From assembly GCA_026645575.1 (NCBI GenBank), contig JAPKMW010000058.1, positions 1 through 64,000 of the forward strand: DNA of 64,000 bases, given 5' to 3'. The translations under genes and the position numbers were made by a program. How positions within the stretch are numbered: position 1 is the first letter of the stretch; every line of letters begins with the position of its first letter. The notes below the pieces were generated by a model. That model did no database searches, was not told the DNA's origin, and saw nothing but the letters and a program-made list of their open reading frames with translations. Below, piece by piece: positions 16,759 through 25,675 of this stretch. The DNA is from Caldilineaceae bacterium. GTDB taxonomy: Bacteria; Chloroflexota; Anaerolineae; Caldilineales; Caldilineaceae.

Positions 16759-18684
16759 CTACCCTTTGACGCTCCCCGCCGTCAATCCCGCCACCATAAA
16801 GCGTTGGCCGTACATGTAGAAGATCACCACCGGCACCGAGATGATCAGCGACGCCGCCATCAACATGCCCCAGGGGTAGACATCGCCAAAGATCGTCTGC
16901 GCTAGACCGACCGGCAGGGTCATGAGCCGTTCGCTGCTGATAAAGACAAAGGCGAAGAGGAACTCTTTCCAGGCGTTGGTAAAGGCAAAGAGCGTCACCG
17001 CCAGCAGCGCCGGGGCCGTCAGGGGTAGGGTGACGCGCAGGAAGGCTTGCAGCCGTGTGGCGCCATCGACCATCGCCGCGTGTTCTAGTTCTTCCGGGAT
17101 GGCGCGATAGTAGCCCATCAACAGCCAGGTGGCAAAGGGAATCATCCCGGTCGGGTAGGTGAGGATCAACGCCCAGCGCGTGTTGATCACCTGCAAGTCA
17201 GCCAGAATGCCGTAGAGCGGAATAAACATCAACGCGCCCGGCAGCAGATAGGTGATGAGCAGAATTGTGGTCATGGTCTGCGCACCCCAAAACTTGAGGC
17301 GGGCCAGCGCATAGCCACCCAACGCCGCAATAAAGACCGCCAACGCCGTGGTCGTGACGCTAACAATAGCCGAGTTTTGGAACCAGAGGAAGAAAGGCTG
17401 CTCGATAAAGAGGCGGTTGAACTGCTCCAGCGTCCACGGGTTCGGCCAGAAAATGCCCTCGCGCTGGCCGATCTGCAAATTGCCTTTGAAGGCGGTGATC
17501 AGAATCCAGTAGAAGGGGAAGAGGACAAAGACGAGCATGATCAACAGGCCAATGCCGCGACCAATCGCACCGATCCGTTCCCCCTGCTTGCGGCTGCGAC
17601 TGTTCCCCGCCGGCAACAGACCGCCGATGAGTTGCGCCAGGAGGATAAAGGGATAGATGATGACGCTGCCAATCGCGCCGACTACCCAGCCGATGGCGTC
17701 GATCACCCGATCCTGCCAGGCGGTGCCTTCGTCGTCACGGGAAACATCGCGGCGCATGTACCGAGCGAGAATCAAAATAAAGACCGCCAGCACCGGCGTC
17801 AAGCTAAAGGCGACCGCCGTGCCAGGGCCAAATTGCAGCCCGCGAATCGCCTTTTCATAGGCCATCACAGCATAGACTTTGGTCACATTGCCGGGGCCGC
17901 CGCCAGTGAGCAGGAAGATGGTCTCAAAGCCGTTAAAGGTCCAAATGGTCGAGAGCAGCGTGGCGACGGCAACGACATAACGCAATCCCGGCAAGGTAAT
18001 ACTCACAAAGCGCTGCCAGGCGTTGGCGCCGTCGATCTGGGCCGCCTCGTAGAGTTCGTTATCAATCGATTGCAAACCCGCTAACATGTTGACCGTAAAG
18101 AAGGGGATACCGGCCCAGACGTTAACGGCAATCACACTCATCATCGCCAGTCGCGGGTCAGCCAACCAGGAGAGCGGCTGGCTGATCAACCCTAGCCCCT
18201 GCAAGATCGGATTCAAGCCGCCAAAGAGCGGGTCGAGGATCGAGCGCCAGGCCAACGCCTGCACCACCGAGGGGATGATCCAGGGCAGCAGGATCAAGCC
18301 GGTGAGCAGGTTGCGCCAGCGCTTTTGTGAATGAAGCAGGAGCGCCGCGCACAACCCCAAGAGCAGCTTGAAGAAAACTGAACCGCTGGTAAAGACAATT
18401 GTATTCTCCACTGCTTGCAGGTAATAGGGGTCTTGGTAGAGCCGGATATAGTTGTCAAACCAGACAAACTTAGTCTCACGCGCCAGCGTGCGGATGGTCA
18501 TGCTCGTGTAGAGCGCCTTGAAGAAGGGCCAGCCGATGAAGACCGTCATCAAAATCACAATCGGCGCAATAAAAAGAAATGCGATCTGCCAATCCCGCCC
18601 AAAGACGCGCTGCATCATGGGACGCCGGGGTCCGCCAGAGCGAAATGTGGTGGTTGTGGGCAATGGTACGGCTCGTTGTGCCAT
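16759..18684 (-). CDS. Sugar ABC transporter, two permease subunits fused in one chain
   Basis: 641 residues, about twice a single permease. The first half is MalF/UgpA-like (EAAQIDGANAWQRFVSITLP), the second MalG/UgpE-like (EHAAMVDGATRLQAFLRVTLP); these are the two cytoplasmic EAA loops that dock the ATPase. About 6 membrane segments are visible in each half, joined by a charged linker with one or two further hydrophobic stretches (about residues 310-370). The start ATG at 18684 has AGGAG 7 bases upstream. A continuous frame was followed through the junction, so it is a true fusion. Partner binding protein is probably the lipoprotein at 20026. No ATPase is present, so a shared ATPase elsewhere is expected. 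Confidence 0.9.
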   Translation of the reverse strand: MAQRAVPLPTTTTFRSGGPRRPMMQRVFGRDWQIAFLFIAPIVILMTVFIGWPFFKALYTSMTIRTLARETKFVWFDNYIRLYQDPYYLQAVENTIVFTSGSVFFKLLLGLCAALLLHSQKRWRNLLTGLILLPWIIPSVVQALAWRSILDPLFGGLNPILQGLGLISQPLSWLADPRLAMMSVIAVNVWAGIPFFTVNMLAGLQSIDNELYEAAQIDGANAWQRFVSITLPGLRYVVAVATLLSTIWTFNGFETIFLLTGGGPGNVTKVYAVMAYEKAIRGLQFGPGTAVAFSLTPVLAVFILILARYMRRDVSRDDEGTAWQDRVIDAIGWVVGAIGSVIIYPFILLAQLIGGLLPAGNSRSRKQGERIGAIGRGIGLLIMLVFVLFPFYWILITAFKGNLQIGQREGIFWPNPWTLEQFNRLFIEQPFFLWFQNSAIVSVTTTALAVFIAALGGYALARLKFWGAQTMTTILLITYLLPGALMFIPLYGILADLQVINTRWALILTYPTGMIPFATWLLMGYYRAIPEELEHAAMVDGATRLQAFLRVTLPLTAPALLAVTLFAFTNAWKEFLFAFVFISSERLMTLPVGLAQTIFGDVYPWGMLMAASLIISVPVVIFYMYGQRFMVAGLTAGSVKG

Positions 18685-18713
18685 TGGGAAGCTCCTGTGT
18701 ATCCATACATGCC

Positions 18714-18775
18714 CGCTCGTAGCCGGTCCATAACCGGCGTTGGGGTCGCCAGTCATGGATCAGCTTGGAGCAGGT
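18714..18775. repeat. Decayed palindrome, CTCGTAGCCGGTCC family
   Basis: The left arm (CGCTCGTAGCCGGTCCATAA, continuing CCGGCG) matches the arms at 39786, 46774 and 55947. The right arm CGCCAGTCATGGATCAGCTT is recognisable but carries several substitutions, so the stem is degraded. Confidence 0.65.
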
Positions 18776-18794
18776 ATGTAACTTTCATCTATCA

Positions 18795-18838
18795 ATAAAA
18801 TCGCCACGCACCCAGAGAATAACCTCTTGTGCGTGGCG
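18795..18838 (-). terminator. Possible leftward terminator
   Basis: CGCCACGCAC (18802-18811) pairs perfectly with GTGCGTGGCG (18829-18838). Read leftward the stem is followed by ATTTTATT. It could end transcription coming from the RraA-like gene at 19079. Confidence 0.5.
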
Positions 18839-18879
18839 GTTCTCTGCCTGCTTGATTTGGTTATTAGATATTGGTTATT

Positions 18880-19018
18880 AACCTGAGTTCGGGATTAGCC
18901 AAAGACCTCCGGGAGGTGGGCGAAAATGATCGCTAGAGGCAGCTTCGTTTGCCCACAGGTGCCCATCGGGCACGGAGGTCTTTTGGCCGTTATATGCACG
19001 CACCGTCGAATTCACGTT
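18880..19018. mobile_element. 139-bp MITE-like element, copy 1
   Basis: Ends AACCTGAGTTCG and (inverted) AACGTGAATTCG form imperfect terminal inverted repeats. Inside, AAAGACCTCCG and CGGAGGTCTTT make a long stem around GCAGCTTCGT. The same structure and length occur at 44058. TTATTAGATATT is found on both sides (18861 and 19017), and GATATTGGTTATTA before it pairs with TAATACCAATATC near 19061, so the element seems to sit inside an older palindrome. No coding capacity. Confidence 0.7.
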
Positions 19019-19078
19019 ATTAGATATTTAAAGCGAGTTATCAAGCCCGTGTGAATACCTAATACCAATATCCATTAT

Positions 19079-19897
19079 CTACTCTTCCGGTCTGCCCGCC
19101 GCTAACCACTGTTGGAAATCGGCTTCGATTTCGGGCGACCAGGCGCGATCCACTTCGCCGGGGGTGTAGCGTTTCTGCCGGAGGCGCAGGTGGCCGAAGG
19201 CGTCACGGCGCATAATGTCTTCGCCCCGTTCAACTACTTCCTGTACCAGGTGGGCCGGGATAAAGGTGACGCCAGTGGGCGTACCTAGCACTACGTCGCC
19301 GGGTAGCACTGTGACTTCACCGATGCGAATGGGGATGTTGATCCCGGCCAGGGTCACATCCTTGATGGCCGAGGGATGGAACCCACGGCAGAAGAAGGCG
19401 ACATCGTCTAATTGACTCAGACCGCGTTGGTCGCGCACGCCGCAATCCATCACGGCGCCGGCGCGGGTGCGGGTCTTCACCGAGGTGCCCAGGTTGTCGC
19501 CAACAAAGGTGCCATCTTTCACCTTGCCAAACATATCCACGACCATGACGTCGCCTAGTTCCAAGGTGTCAATGACCCAGGAGTTTTGGCCGCCAATGCG
19601 GCCATCGGCTTTGCCCTGTTCTTCCACCAATTCGTGGAAATCGGGGCGATGGGGCAACATCATCGCTGTCACGACGCGGCCAACCAGAATCCGCCCAGGG
19701 TGAACCTCGGTCCAGTTGCCTTCAAATTGGAGGTTGTAGCCATGCTTGCGCAGCACGCCCCAGGCTTCCTCCGTCGAAATCGGTTTGAGCCGCTCCAGCA
19801 GATCATCAGAGACATGGGGACGACCATTGGGATCCCGTTCCCCTTCATATTTGCGGGTCAATTGCAAAATTAGCTCGCGCGGCGCTTCTATGTGCAT
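19079..19897 (-). CDS. RraA family protein, second copy
   Basis: 272 residues from ATG 19897. Shows the RraA fold segments MVVDMFGKVKDGTFVGDNLG, GAVMDCGVRDQRGLSQLDD and VLPGDVVLGTPTGVTFIPA, with the conserved metal-site Asp and the GD pair. Aldolase or decarboxylase activity on a 4-carboxy-2-oxo acid is the family expectation. The longer frame to 19972 would translate the low-complexity palindrome upstream (MYLCTCLPVYLC), so it is rejected. It lies between the sugar-binding lipoprotein and the double permease, which suggests a job in breaking down the imported substrate. Confidence 0.85.
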   Translation of the reverse strand: MHIEAPRELILQLTRKYEGERDPNGRPHVSDDLLERLKPISTEEAWGVLRKHGYNLQFEGNWTEVHPGRILVGRVVTAMMLPHRPDFHELVEEQGKADGRIGGQNSWVIDTLELGDVMVVDMFGKVKDGTFVGDNLGTSVKTRTRAGAVMDCGVRDQRGLSQLDDVAFFCRGFHPSAIKDVTLAGINIPIRIGEVTVLPGDVVLGTPTGVTFIPAHLVQEVVERGEDIMRRDAFGHLRLRQKRYTPGEVDRAWSPEIEADFQQWLAAGRPEE

Positions 19898-19925
19898 GAG
19901 TTGAGTCTTTCCAGTAGGTATTTTG

Positions 19926-20032
19926 GGTAGATAGGTACACAGGTAGACAGGTAGACAGGTACACAGGTACACAGGTAGGTTGGCGATGCCCTTGTCTACC
20001 TGTGTACCTGTGTACTGTCTACCGTTTACGCG
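19926..20032. repeat. Low-complexity palindrome built from ACAGGTAG words
   Basis: 19926-19978 repeats GGTAGACAGGTACACAGG and 19993-20032 carries the complement (TGTCTACCTGTGTACCTG). The right arm overlaps the last codons and stop of the binding-protein gene at 20026. Confidence 0.8.
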
Positions 20033-21450
20033 AAGGTCGCGCCCATCTCTTCACCGATCTGGCGCATACGCGCTTCGGCGTTGGCGACGGCATCCGCCGG
20101 GGCGACGCCGGCCGTGATCACTTCGAGAATCATGTCGTTGAAGACCGCCTGCGCCGACAGGGCATCAAAGTAGGGGTTCGGATCAGCCGGGTCGGAGAGG
20201 CCGACAAAGTCACCCTGGCGTTGTTCACCCATGCGCTTGAGGTTCTCGTCTGCTTCAAAGGCCTTGATCACTGGCTCCATGCTGAAGTAGGCTTCATAGG
20301 CCGGTAAGAAGAGACCAGCGGAGACCAAGGAAATGGGCAAGAAGATGTCGGGATTGAGCATGTGCAGCGCCAGTTGTTTGGCGAGATCGGTCGCCGCGGC
20401 GCCGGTGGGCACATACATTTGCCCGTCACCACCGCCGCCGATCAGTTGCTCGCCGCGTGGTCCCACCGCGACATTCAACACAACCGTATCTTCAAAGACC
20501 GGGTTGCCATCGGCCTTGGCCTTGGCATAGACGCTGGCCGCATTGGCGGTGTAGGCAATATTACCAGCCAAGTAGGCTTCGTTGTTGCTCGAATCGGTCC
20601 AGGCCAAAACGCCAGGTGGCAACATGGGCGCATACTTTTCAGAGGTATAAAGCTCGGCTAACCACTCGACCGCCGCGATGGTCTCCGGTGAGTTGAAGGT
20701 CAACTGGGTCATATCGGCATTGGTGATCTGGCTACCCCAATTTTGCAGAATTTCCGTGACGCCACCCTGACCGTCACCGCCCTTGTTCACCGTGCGGCCC
20801 CAGCCATAGATCTGCTCATCCGGTTTCGAGAGTTCCAGACATGCCTCACGAATCGCATCGTAGGTGCCAAGATCATTCAACGGATCGACGCCAATCGCTT
20901 CAAAGAGGCTGCGGCGGGCGAATTGACCGCCGCCGCTGTTGATAAAGGGAATAGCCCACCATTTACCGTCAATGTTGTTGTTGCGGGTGTGACCGGAAGA
21001 GGGTTGACCATAGCTGGCAATCGCCTGTTCTACTGTATCACTAATGTCTTGCAGCGCATTGTAGAAGTAAAGCTGTTGGGTCAGGCGGACATGGTAGATG
21101 AAATCGGGCGGGTTGCCGGCTTCGACGGCGGCCAGGGTTTTCGGCACAAAGTCTTCGGTTGCTTCCGCCGCCACCACGGTGGTTTCGACATCGACATTAT
21201 TTTCCGTGGCCCACGCCTTCACGGCATCGGAGAAGATGGTTTCCATCTCCTGAAAATATTCTTTGCGGTGAGCCACCACCATGGAGGTCGGGGCTTGGGC
21301 CGGCGCGGCGCCGCCTTCGGTAGCCGCGCCACCGGTGGGAGCGGCTGGGGCGACACAAGCGGCCAACATCGCCATGCTGGCGCTCGCTCCCATCAACTTC
21401 AATGCCTGACGGCGTGAGAGCGTGGTACGCAGATTCTTGTTCTGTTCCAT
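20026..21450 (-). CDS. ABC transporter sugar-binding lipoprotein (SBP family 1)
   Basis: 474 residues. The N-terminus has a twin-arginine motif (SRRQALKLMG) and lipobox LAAC, so it is probably exported folded and lipid-anchored. The mature part fits family 1 solute-binding proteins: NPPDFIYHV, GKWWAIPF, NSPETIAAVEWLAELY, YLAGNIAYTAN. The start has GAGGAG 11 bases upstream. It heads the leftward run through the RraA-like protein, the fused permease and the dehydratase, so the ligand is likely a sugar or sugar acid. Confidence 0.9.
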   Translation of the reverse strand: MEQNKNLRTTLSRRQALKLMGASASMAMLAACVAPAAPTGGAATEGGAAPAQAPTSMVVAHRKEYFQEMETIFSDAVKAWATENNVDVETTVVAAEATEDFVPKTLAAVEAGNPPDFIYHVRLTQQLYFYNALQDISDTVEQAIASYGQPSSGHTRNNNIDGKWWAIPFINSGGGQFARRSLFEAIGVDPLNDLGTYDAIREACLELSKPDEQIYGWGRTVNKGGDGQGGVTEILQNWGSQITNADMTQLTFNSPETIAAVEWLAELYTSEKYAPMLPPGVLAWTDSSNNEAYLAGNIAYTANAASVYAKAKADGNPVFEDTVVLNVAVGPRGEQLIGGGGDGQMYVPTGAAATDLAKQLALHMLNPDIFLPISLVSAGLFLPAYEAYFSMEPVIKAFEADENLKRMGEQRQGDFVGLSDPADPNPYFDALSAQAVFNDMILEVITAGVAPADAVANAEARMRQIGEEMGATFA

Positions 21451-21768
21451 CGTGAACTTTCTCCTCTGGTCTACAAACTAGAAATGGTCAATTGATAGTG
21501 GGAAGAGTTATCCTACACCATGCCCAGCATAAACGTACAAGTGCCTAATCGCACTTTCGGGGAGGTATCCATGGGCAATAGACGAACTGTACAAAGGCTC
21601 TTGCCACTGATCAACTTTGTTACTGTAGAAACGATGCCTGGAAGCGCCAGGCGGGCTGTATCATTTGGACAATGTAAGGGAATTCGGAGCATACAAGTCA
21701 ATACCGGCAGAGACTGACACTATTGTAGAGCAAGTGCGGAGATTCGTCAATATTGTGCTTATAGTTGA
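21451..21768. other. Intergenic region upstream of the sugar-acid run
   Basis: About 320 bp that should hold the promoter of the leftward run and the leftward methyltransferase terminator. Small open frames here (for example 21520-21717) have no ribosome site or recognisable product. No clear operator is seen. Confidence 0.3.
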
Positions 21769-21815
21769 TTAGTTTGTTCGTTGGTTTCGACAAGCTCAAC
21801 CAACGAACAAACTAA
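21769..21815. repeat. Intergenic palindrome, GTTAGTTTGTTCGTTGG type
   Basis: Arms 21769-21786 and 21798-21815 pair perfectly over 18 bp, with loop TCGACAAGCTC. The right arm ends one base before the stop codon of the methyltransferase-like gene at 21817. Confidence 0.9.
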
Positions 21816-21816
21816 C

Positions 21817-22818
21817 TTATAACCGCCGTGCTAGCAGCACATCGCGCTGCTTGATCACGCGATCGACGCCATGTGCCAATTGATCGTAAGGTGCTGTGTT
21901 GTAGATATGTAGTTCAGGAAAGGCGCTGACTGTTTCCAACATGGTGGCGCGGGAAAAGCGGGTGGCGTCCCACGCCAATGCAAGGGCGCCACCGGGGCGA
22001 AGCATCGTTAGCCAAGCCGGCAACGCACTGGTGAGCAAGCCGGTGAGTTGGCCTTGATGTTGGATGCCATAGGGCAGGTCGGCGACCAGGAGATGGGGCT
22101 TGTAGCCGGGCAGCAAGACGGGCGCCTCCAGGGTGTCGCCGTTAACCATGAGACAGTGCCGGCTCTCCCTTTCTTTCTTGCCGATGGAAAAGCTCCAACG
22201 CAAGCCCAGCTTTTTCAAGCGCTCCGGCTGCATCCGGTGGGAAATCCGCTCTTGTTGCAAATATTGGCTCAGAAAGGTTGCCGTTGATCGCACATCCTCA
22301 GTCTCCTGTTCAATGCCGGCCACTTGCGCCGCGCCCAGCATCAAGCCGGTAAAGAGGGTGGTGCCGCCGCCCATAAGCGGGTCCAACAAGGTGAGATTTG
22401 ACCAGGGCTGGTCGACAAAAGCGCTGCTAAAGCGAGCAATGTTGCAGAGAAAATGGGTGAAGAGTTCGTTCGTCTTCCCCCGATAACGTCGCGTCGCCGC
22501 CAGATCGGGCGGCAGCGCAGGGTGAAAGCCGGTTTCCAATGGGTGCAAGAGCGGGCCGGCTACCTCACCAATCTGATCATAATAGCGAAAAAAGGCGCTG
22601 GTCATGGCTAACATGCCCAGTTCGTGTAACTGATCGGCTGTGGGTTCTTGCCGCATGATGCAGCGCAAATATTCCTGCCCGCCGAAGGTAACCAGTTCGC
22701 TAGCCGTGATCTGCGGCCCCAGCGGCGATAATTGGAGTTCCGGTCGCGCCAGATCGTGCGCCAGGGCGGCGTATTGCGTACTGCGTTGGGGGGCAATTTG
22801 GGCGAGAAGTGTGGACAA
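21817..22818 (-). CDS. SAM-dependent RNA methyltransferase-like protein (Trm11/UPF0020 type)
   Basis: 333 residues. The C-terminal half has motif I as DPLMGGGTTLFTGLMLGA, the acidic ribose-binding step VAGIEQETED, and the catalytic-type motif ADLPYGI, which is the N/D-PPY equivalent in Trm-G10/Trm11-like guanine-N2 methyltransferases. The N-terminal ~120 residues are not recognisable as THUMP. The start is TTG (22818) with AGGAAG 8 bases upstream; no better ATG exists nearby. Target RNA unknown. Stands alone. Confidence 0.7.
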   Translation of the reverse strand: MSTLLAQIAPQRSTQYAALAHDLARPELQLSPLGPQITASELVTFGGQEYLRCIMRQEPTADQLHELGMLAMTSAFFRYYDQIGEVAGPLLHPLETGFHPALPPDLAATRRYRGKTNELFTHFLCNIARFSSAFVDQPWSNLTLLDPLMGGGTTLFTGLMLGAAQVAGIEQETEDVRSTATFLSQYLQQERISHRMQPERLKKLGLRWSFSIGKKERESRHCLMVNGDTLEAPVLLPGYKPHLLVADLPYGIQHQGQLTGLLTSALPAWLTMLRPGGALALAWDATRFSRATMLETVSAFPELHIYNTAPYDQLAHGVDRVIKQRDVLLARRL

Positions 22819-23128
22819 TTGCGCTTCCTAAACTAAACTCAGGCGTCCCTACGAGACGAATGGATCAAGACTTCGTTGATGGAAAAGCAACCTTTCGGGT
22901 GCAAATGCTGATGCAATTATAGGAAACAACCGCGATCCGCGCAATCTAAGCAAGCGTTTGGGTATAGTTTCGATGTGATCTGTTTGGTATCTTTGCCGGA
23001 TAATCACCGTTCTTGGTCAATTATGCCAACACCAAGTATAATGGGCGCAACGACACTCCCGCCCATATCTTAATCCAAGTCATTATCAAAACTGTTCCTG
23101 TTTCCGCTTACACATTGGGAGAATATTT
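22819..23128. other. Divergent intergenic region
   Basis: 310 bp between divergent genes; must contain promoters for both. I see no strong palindrome or operator here, which is unusual for this window. Confidence 0.3.
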
Positions 23129-24739
23129 ATGCTTGACACCACTCATCTCCATGAGCGTTTTGGCCTGAGCCGACGCCGCTTTTTACAACTGACCGGGCTT
23201 GTCGGCGTTGGCGCGGCGACTGGCGTTCTGAGCGCCTGTGCGCCGGTTGGCCCCAGCCCAGCCTCAGCGCCGGCCAGTGATGCGCCGGCTGCGCCCAGTG
23301 GCCCCACCGGCGAACTTGTGATTGTGCAAGGCGTCGATGCCGAATCGCTTGATCCCCATGTCACCACCTCCGGCGCGTCCAAGGGGATGATGTGGGCCAT
23401 GTATGACAAACTGCTCGAATGGTCGCCTGATATGCAGGTCATCCCGGCGCTGGCGACCGAGTGGAGTGTGGTTGATGATACAACGTGGGAGTTCAAGCTG
23501 CGCGAGGGCGTCACCTTCCACAACGGCGAGACCTTTGGCGCCGAGCATGTGCGTGATACGATCACCCGCTTCAAGAACCCGGATCTGAAGAATGTCTACG
23601 CCGCGCAACTCGCCCCCGTCACCGAAGTCGAGGTGGTGGATGCGTTGACCGTGCGCATGAAGACCGAAGCGCCCTTTGCTCTGCTGGCCGAAGTCTTAGC
23701 CAGCTATTGTGAAATCCTGCCGCGAGCGATTCTCGATGGCGAAACGGATCCGGCGCAGCAGGCCATCGGCACTGGCCCGTACAAATTTGTCGAGTGGACG
23801 CCAGGCGAGAGCATGGTGATGGAAGCGGTCGAGCAGCCCCACTTCACCGGTCAACCGTTGCTGCAAAAGCTGACCTGGCGCCCCGTGGCCGAAGGCGCGA
23901 CGCGTGTTGTCGAGCTGAAGACCGGCGAAGCACACATTATCACCCCGGTCGATCCCTTGCAAGTCGCTGAATTGGAGGCTGACGAAGGCACTGAAGTTCT
24001 CGCCTTCCGCCAACTCAGTTCGCAGATCATTGTGCTGAATTCGCAAAAGGTGGAAGCGTTGCAGGATGCTCGTGTGCGGCAGGCGCTCAACTATGCCACC
24101 GACGTGGACACCATCATCACCACCGTCATGAACAACGCCGCCTATCGCCTGGCCGGCCCCTTTGGCCCCGGCATCCCCGGCCATGACCCCGATCTGCAAC
24201 CCTATGCCTATGACCCAGAAAAGGCCAAAGCGCTGCTGGCTGAAGCCGGTTACGCCGATGGCTTTGATCTGACGCTGACCTCGCCCAACGGTCGCTATCT
24301 CAACGACAAGCTTGCCAGCGAAGCGATTGCCGGCATGTGGTCGGAGATCGGTGTGCGCACCACCGTGCAGGTGATGGATTGGAGTCCCTTTGTCGAAGGG
24401 GTGCTGGGTAAGACCCATGACGCCTTCTTCTTCCAACAAGTGGGCGTTTTGCTCGACGCCACAGTGAGCATCAATTTCCACTCTGGTAAAAAGGGCGCAG
24501 CCTGGCAGGGCTATGACAACGCCACGGCTAACCAACTGATTGACGACGCGCCCAAAACGCTGGACGCCGCCGCCCGTAATGACCTCTATAAGCAACTGGG
24601 CCAACTGATCTACGATGAATGCCCGTGGGTCTTCCTCTGGAATCAACAAGGTCTCTTTGGCGTGCGCCAAGAAGTCGAAGATTGGGCGCCCCATCAGGAT
24701 GGCGTGATCCGGTTGGGGGGGATGCGGCTAGCAGCGTAA
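23129..24739 (+). CDS. ABC transporter peptide-binding lipoprotein (SBP family 5)
   Basis: 536 residues. The signal is twin-arginine (SRRRFLQLTG) with lipobox LSAC, then an Ala/Pro/Ser linker. The mature domain is DppA/OppA-like: VDAESLDPHVTTSG, WEFKLREGVTFHNGETFGA, GTGPYKFVEWTPGE, ARVRQALNYATD. GGGAG lies 8 bases before the ATG. It heads a rightward system whose permeases are at 25676 and 26765, with the XisH/XisI pair inserted between. Expected ligands are di/oligopeptides or similar; the downstream peptidase-type genes agree. Confidence 0.9.
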   Translation: MLDTTHLHERFGLSRRRFLQLTGLVGVGAATGVLSACAPVGPSPASAPASDAPAAPSGPTGELVIVQGVDAESLDPHVTTSGASKGMMWAMYDKLLEWSPDMQVIPALATEWSVVDDTTWEFKLREGVTFHNGETFGAEHVRDTITRFKNPDLKNVYAAQLAPVTEVEVVDALTVRMKTEAPFALLAEVLASYCEILPRAILDGETDPAQQAIGTGPYKFVEWTPGESMVMEAVEQPHFTGQPLLQKLTWRPVAEGATRVVELKTGEAHIITPVDPLQVAELEADEGTEVLAFRQLSSQIIVLNSQKVEALQDARVRQALNYATDVDTIITTVMNNAAYRLAGPFGPGIPGHDPDLQPYAYDPEKAKALLAEAGYADGFDLTLTSPNGRYLNDKLASEAIAGMWSEIGVRTTVQVMDWSPFVEGVLGKTHDAFFFQQVGVLLDATVSINFHSGKKGAAWQGYDNATANQLIDDAPKTLDAAARNDLYKQLGQLIYDECPWVFLWNQQGLFGVRQEVEDWAPHQDGVIRLGGMRLAA

Positions 24740-24752
24740 CGATAGCGATTAG

Positions 24753-24794
24753 GAGATTGAGAGATTAGGAACCGTGATTCAATCTCTTAATCTC
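24753..24794. repeat. Low-complexity palindrome GAGATTGAGAGATT
   Basis: GAGATTGAGAGATT (24753-24766) pairs with AATCTCTTAATCTC (24781-24794) with two mismatches. It lies 13 bp after the binding-protein stop. Confidence 0.6.
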
Positions 24795-24834
24795 TTTATC
24801 TCAAGAATAGCCAATTTGTGATAAAATAACCGAT

Positions 24835-25254
24835 ATGGCACGTAAAGACATCTACTATAAGACTGTTGTAAAGGCGCTAGATAGAGATAACTGGAAAGTT
24901 ACAGATGATCCGTTTCAGGTCCAAGTCGGCAAAAAGCGTTTGGCAATGGATTTAGGCGCCGAAAGATTGATTAGTGCTGAAAAGGGAACGCGTAAGATTG
25001 TTGTTGAAATCAAGAGCTTCGTGAGTCGTTCTGATGTCAAAGATTTGCAGCAGGCTTTAGGACAATACATGATGTATCATCAAGTATTAGTCGAGCAAAA
25101 TATTCAGCGTGAACTATATCTTGCCATACCACGACGGGCTTACGAAACAATCTTTCAGGATGAATTGGGGCAAATCCTATTGCGAAATGCGTTATTGCGC
25201 TTGTTTGTCTTTGATGAGATCGCGGAGGTGATTGTCAAATGGGTACCCGATTAA
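24835..25254 (+). CDS. xisH: XisH family protein
   Basis: 139 residues, typical length. Matches XisH, first described as a factor needed for fdxN-element excision in Anabaena: ARKDIYYKTVVKALDRDNW, RLAMDLGAERLISAEKG, IVVEIKSFVSRSDVKDLQQA, GQYMMYH. The D...EIK pattern is the PD-(D/E)XK nuclease signature. It overlaps xisI by 16 bases in another frame. Most genomes with XisH/XisI have no fdxN element, so the real role is unsettled; a toxin-antitoxin-like or element-control unit is possible. Lower GC than its neighbours suggests transfer. Confidence 0.92.
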   Translation: MARKDIYYKTVVKALDRDNWKVTDDPFQVQVGKKRLAMDLGAERLISAEKGTRKIVVEIKSFVSRSDVKDLQQALGQYMMYHQVLVEQNIQRELYLAIPRRAYETIFQDELGQILLRNALLRLFVFDEIAEVIVKWVPD

Positions 25255-25574
25255 ATTATCCAGAGATAGTCAAAAACATTTTACAGGAATACGCCGACTT
25301 TTTTTCCAAAGATAGCGCCTATCCGTTGCGGACGGTCTTCGATGATGAGCATCAGAGCTATTTGCTGCTTGATGTGAATTGGCACGGTCACAAATACATT
25401 CACCATACACCGATTCATGTTGACATCATTAACAACAAAATCTGGATTCAGTATGATGACACCGAAGAAGGGATTGCCACCGATTTGCTGGCCGCTGGCG
25501 TTCCCGCCCAGGATATTGTGTTGGGTTTTCGCCCTGCCGAAGTGCGCCCATACACAGAATTTGCCGTTGCATAA
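25239..25574 (+). CDS. xisI: XisI family protein
   Basis: 111 residues, normal for XisI. Recognised from NYPEIVKNILQEYADF, DDEHQSYLLLDVNWHG, YIHHTPIHVDIINNKIWIQ, DTEEGIATDLLAAGVP and IVLGFRPAEVRPYTEFAVA. The ATG lies inside the end of xisH with a GGAGG 15 bases upstream, so translation is coupled. Works as the partner of XisH. Confidence 0.92.
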   Translation: MGTRLNYPEIVKNILQEYADFFSKDSAYPLRTVFDDEHQSYLLLDVNWHGHKYIHHTPIHVDIINNKIWIQYDDTEEGIATDLLAAGVPAQDIVLGFRPAEVRPYTEFAVA

Positions 25575-25592
25575 CAGCACTAACCTAATGGC

Positions 25593-25634
25593 AATTCGGT
25601 GATTGAGGCTGACACTACACGCAATCACCGAATT
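25593..25634. repeat. Short palindrome AATTCGGTGATTG
   Basis: Arms 25593-25605 and 25622-25634 pair perfectly over 13 bp; ACTCAATCACC follows, repeating part of the arm. Lies between xisI and the permease gene. Confidence 0.75.
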
Positions 25635-25675
25635 ACTCAATCACCCCCACCTCACCAGAAGAATAGCCAATATCC

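Noticed and set aside
18880..19018. Small RNA gene
   Set aside because: The strong stem could be an RNA, but a second copy with terminal inverted repeats and rearranged arms fits a MITE-like element better.
19898..19972. N-terminal extension of the RraA-like gene (MYLCTCLPVYLC)
   Set aside because: It is the translated ACAGGTAG-type palindrome; the ATG at 19897 fits the family.
24835..25574. Evidence of an fdxN-type excision element
   Set aside because: XisH and XisI are clear but there is no XisF-type recombinase, no interrupted nif/fdx gene and no element ends in the window.
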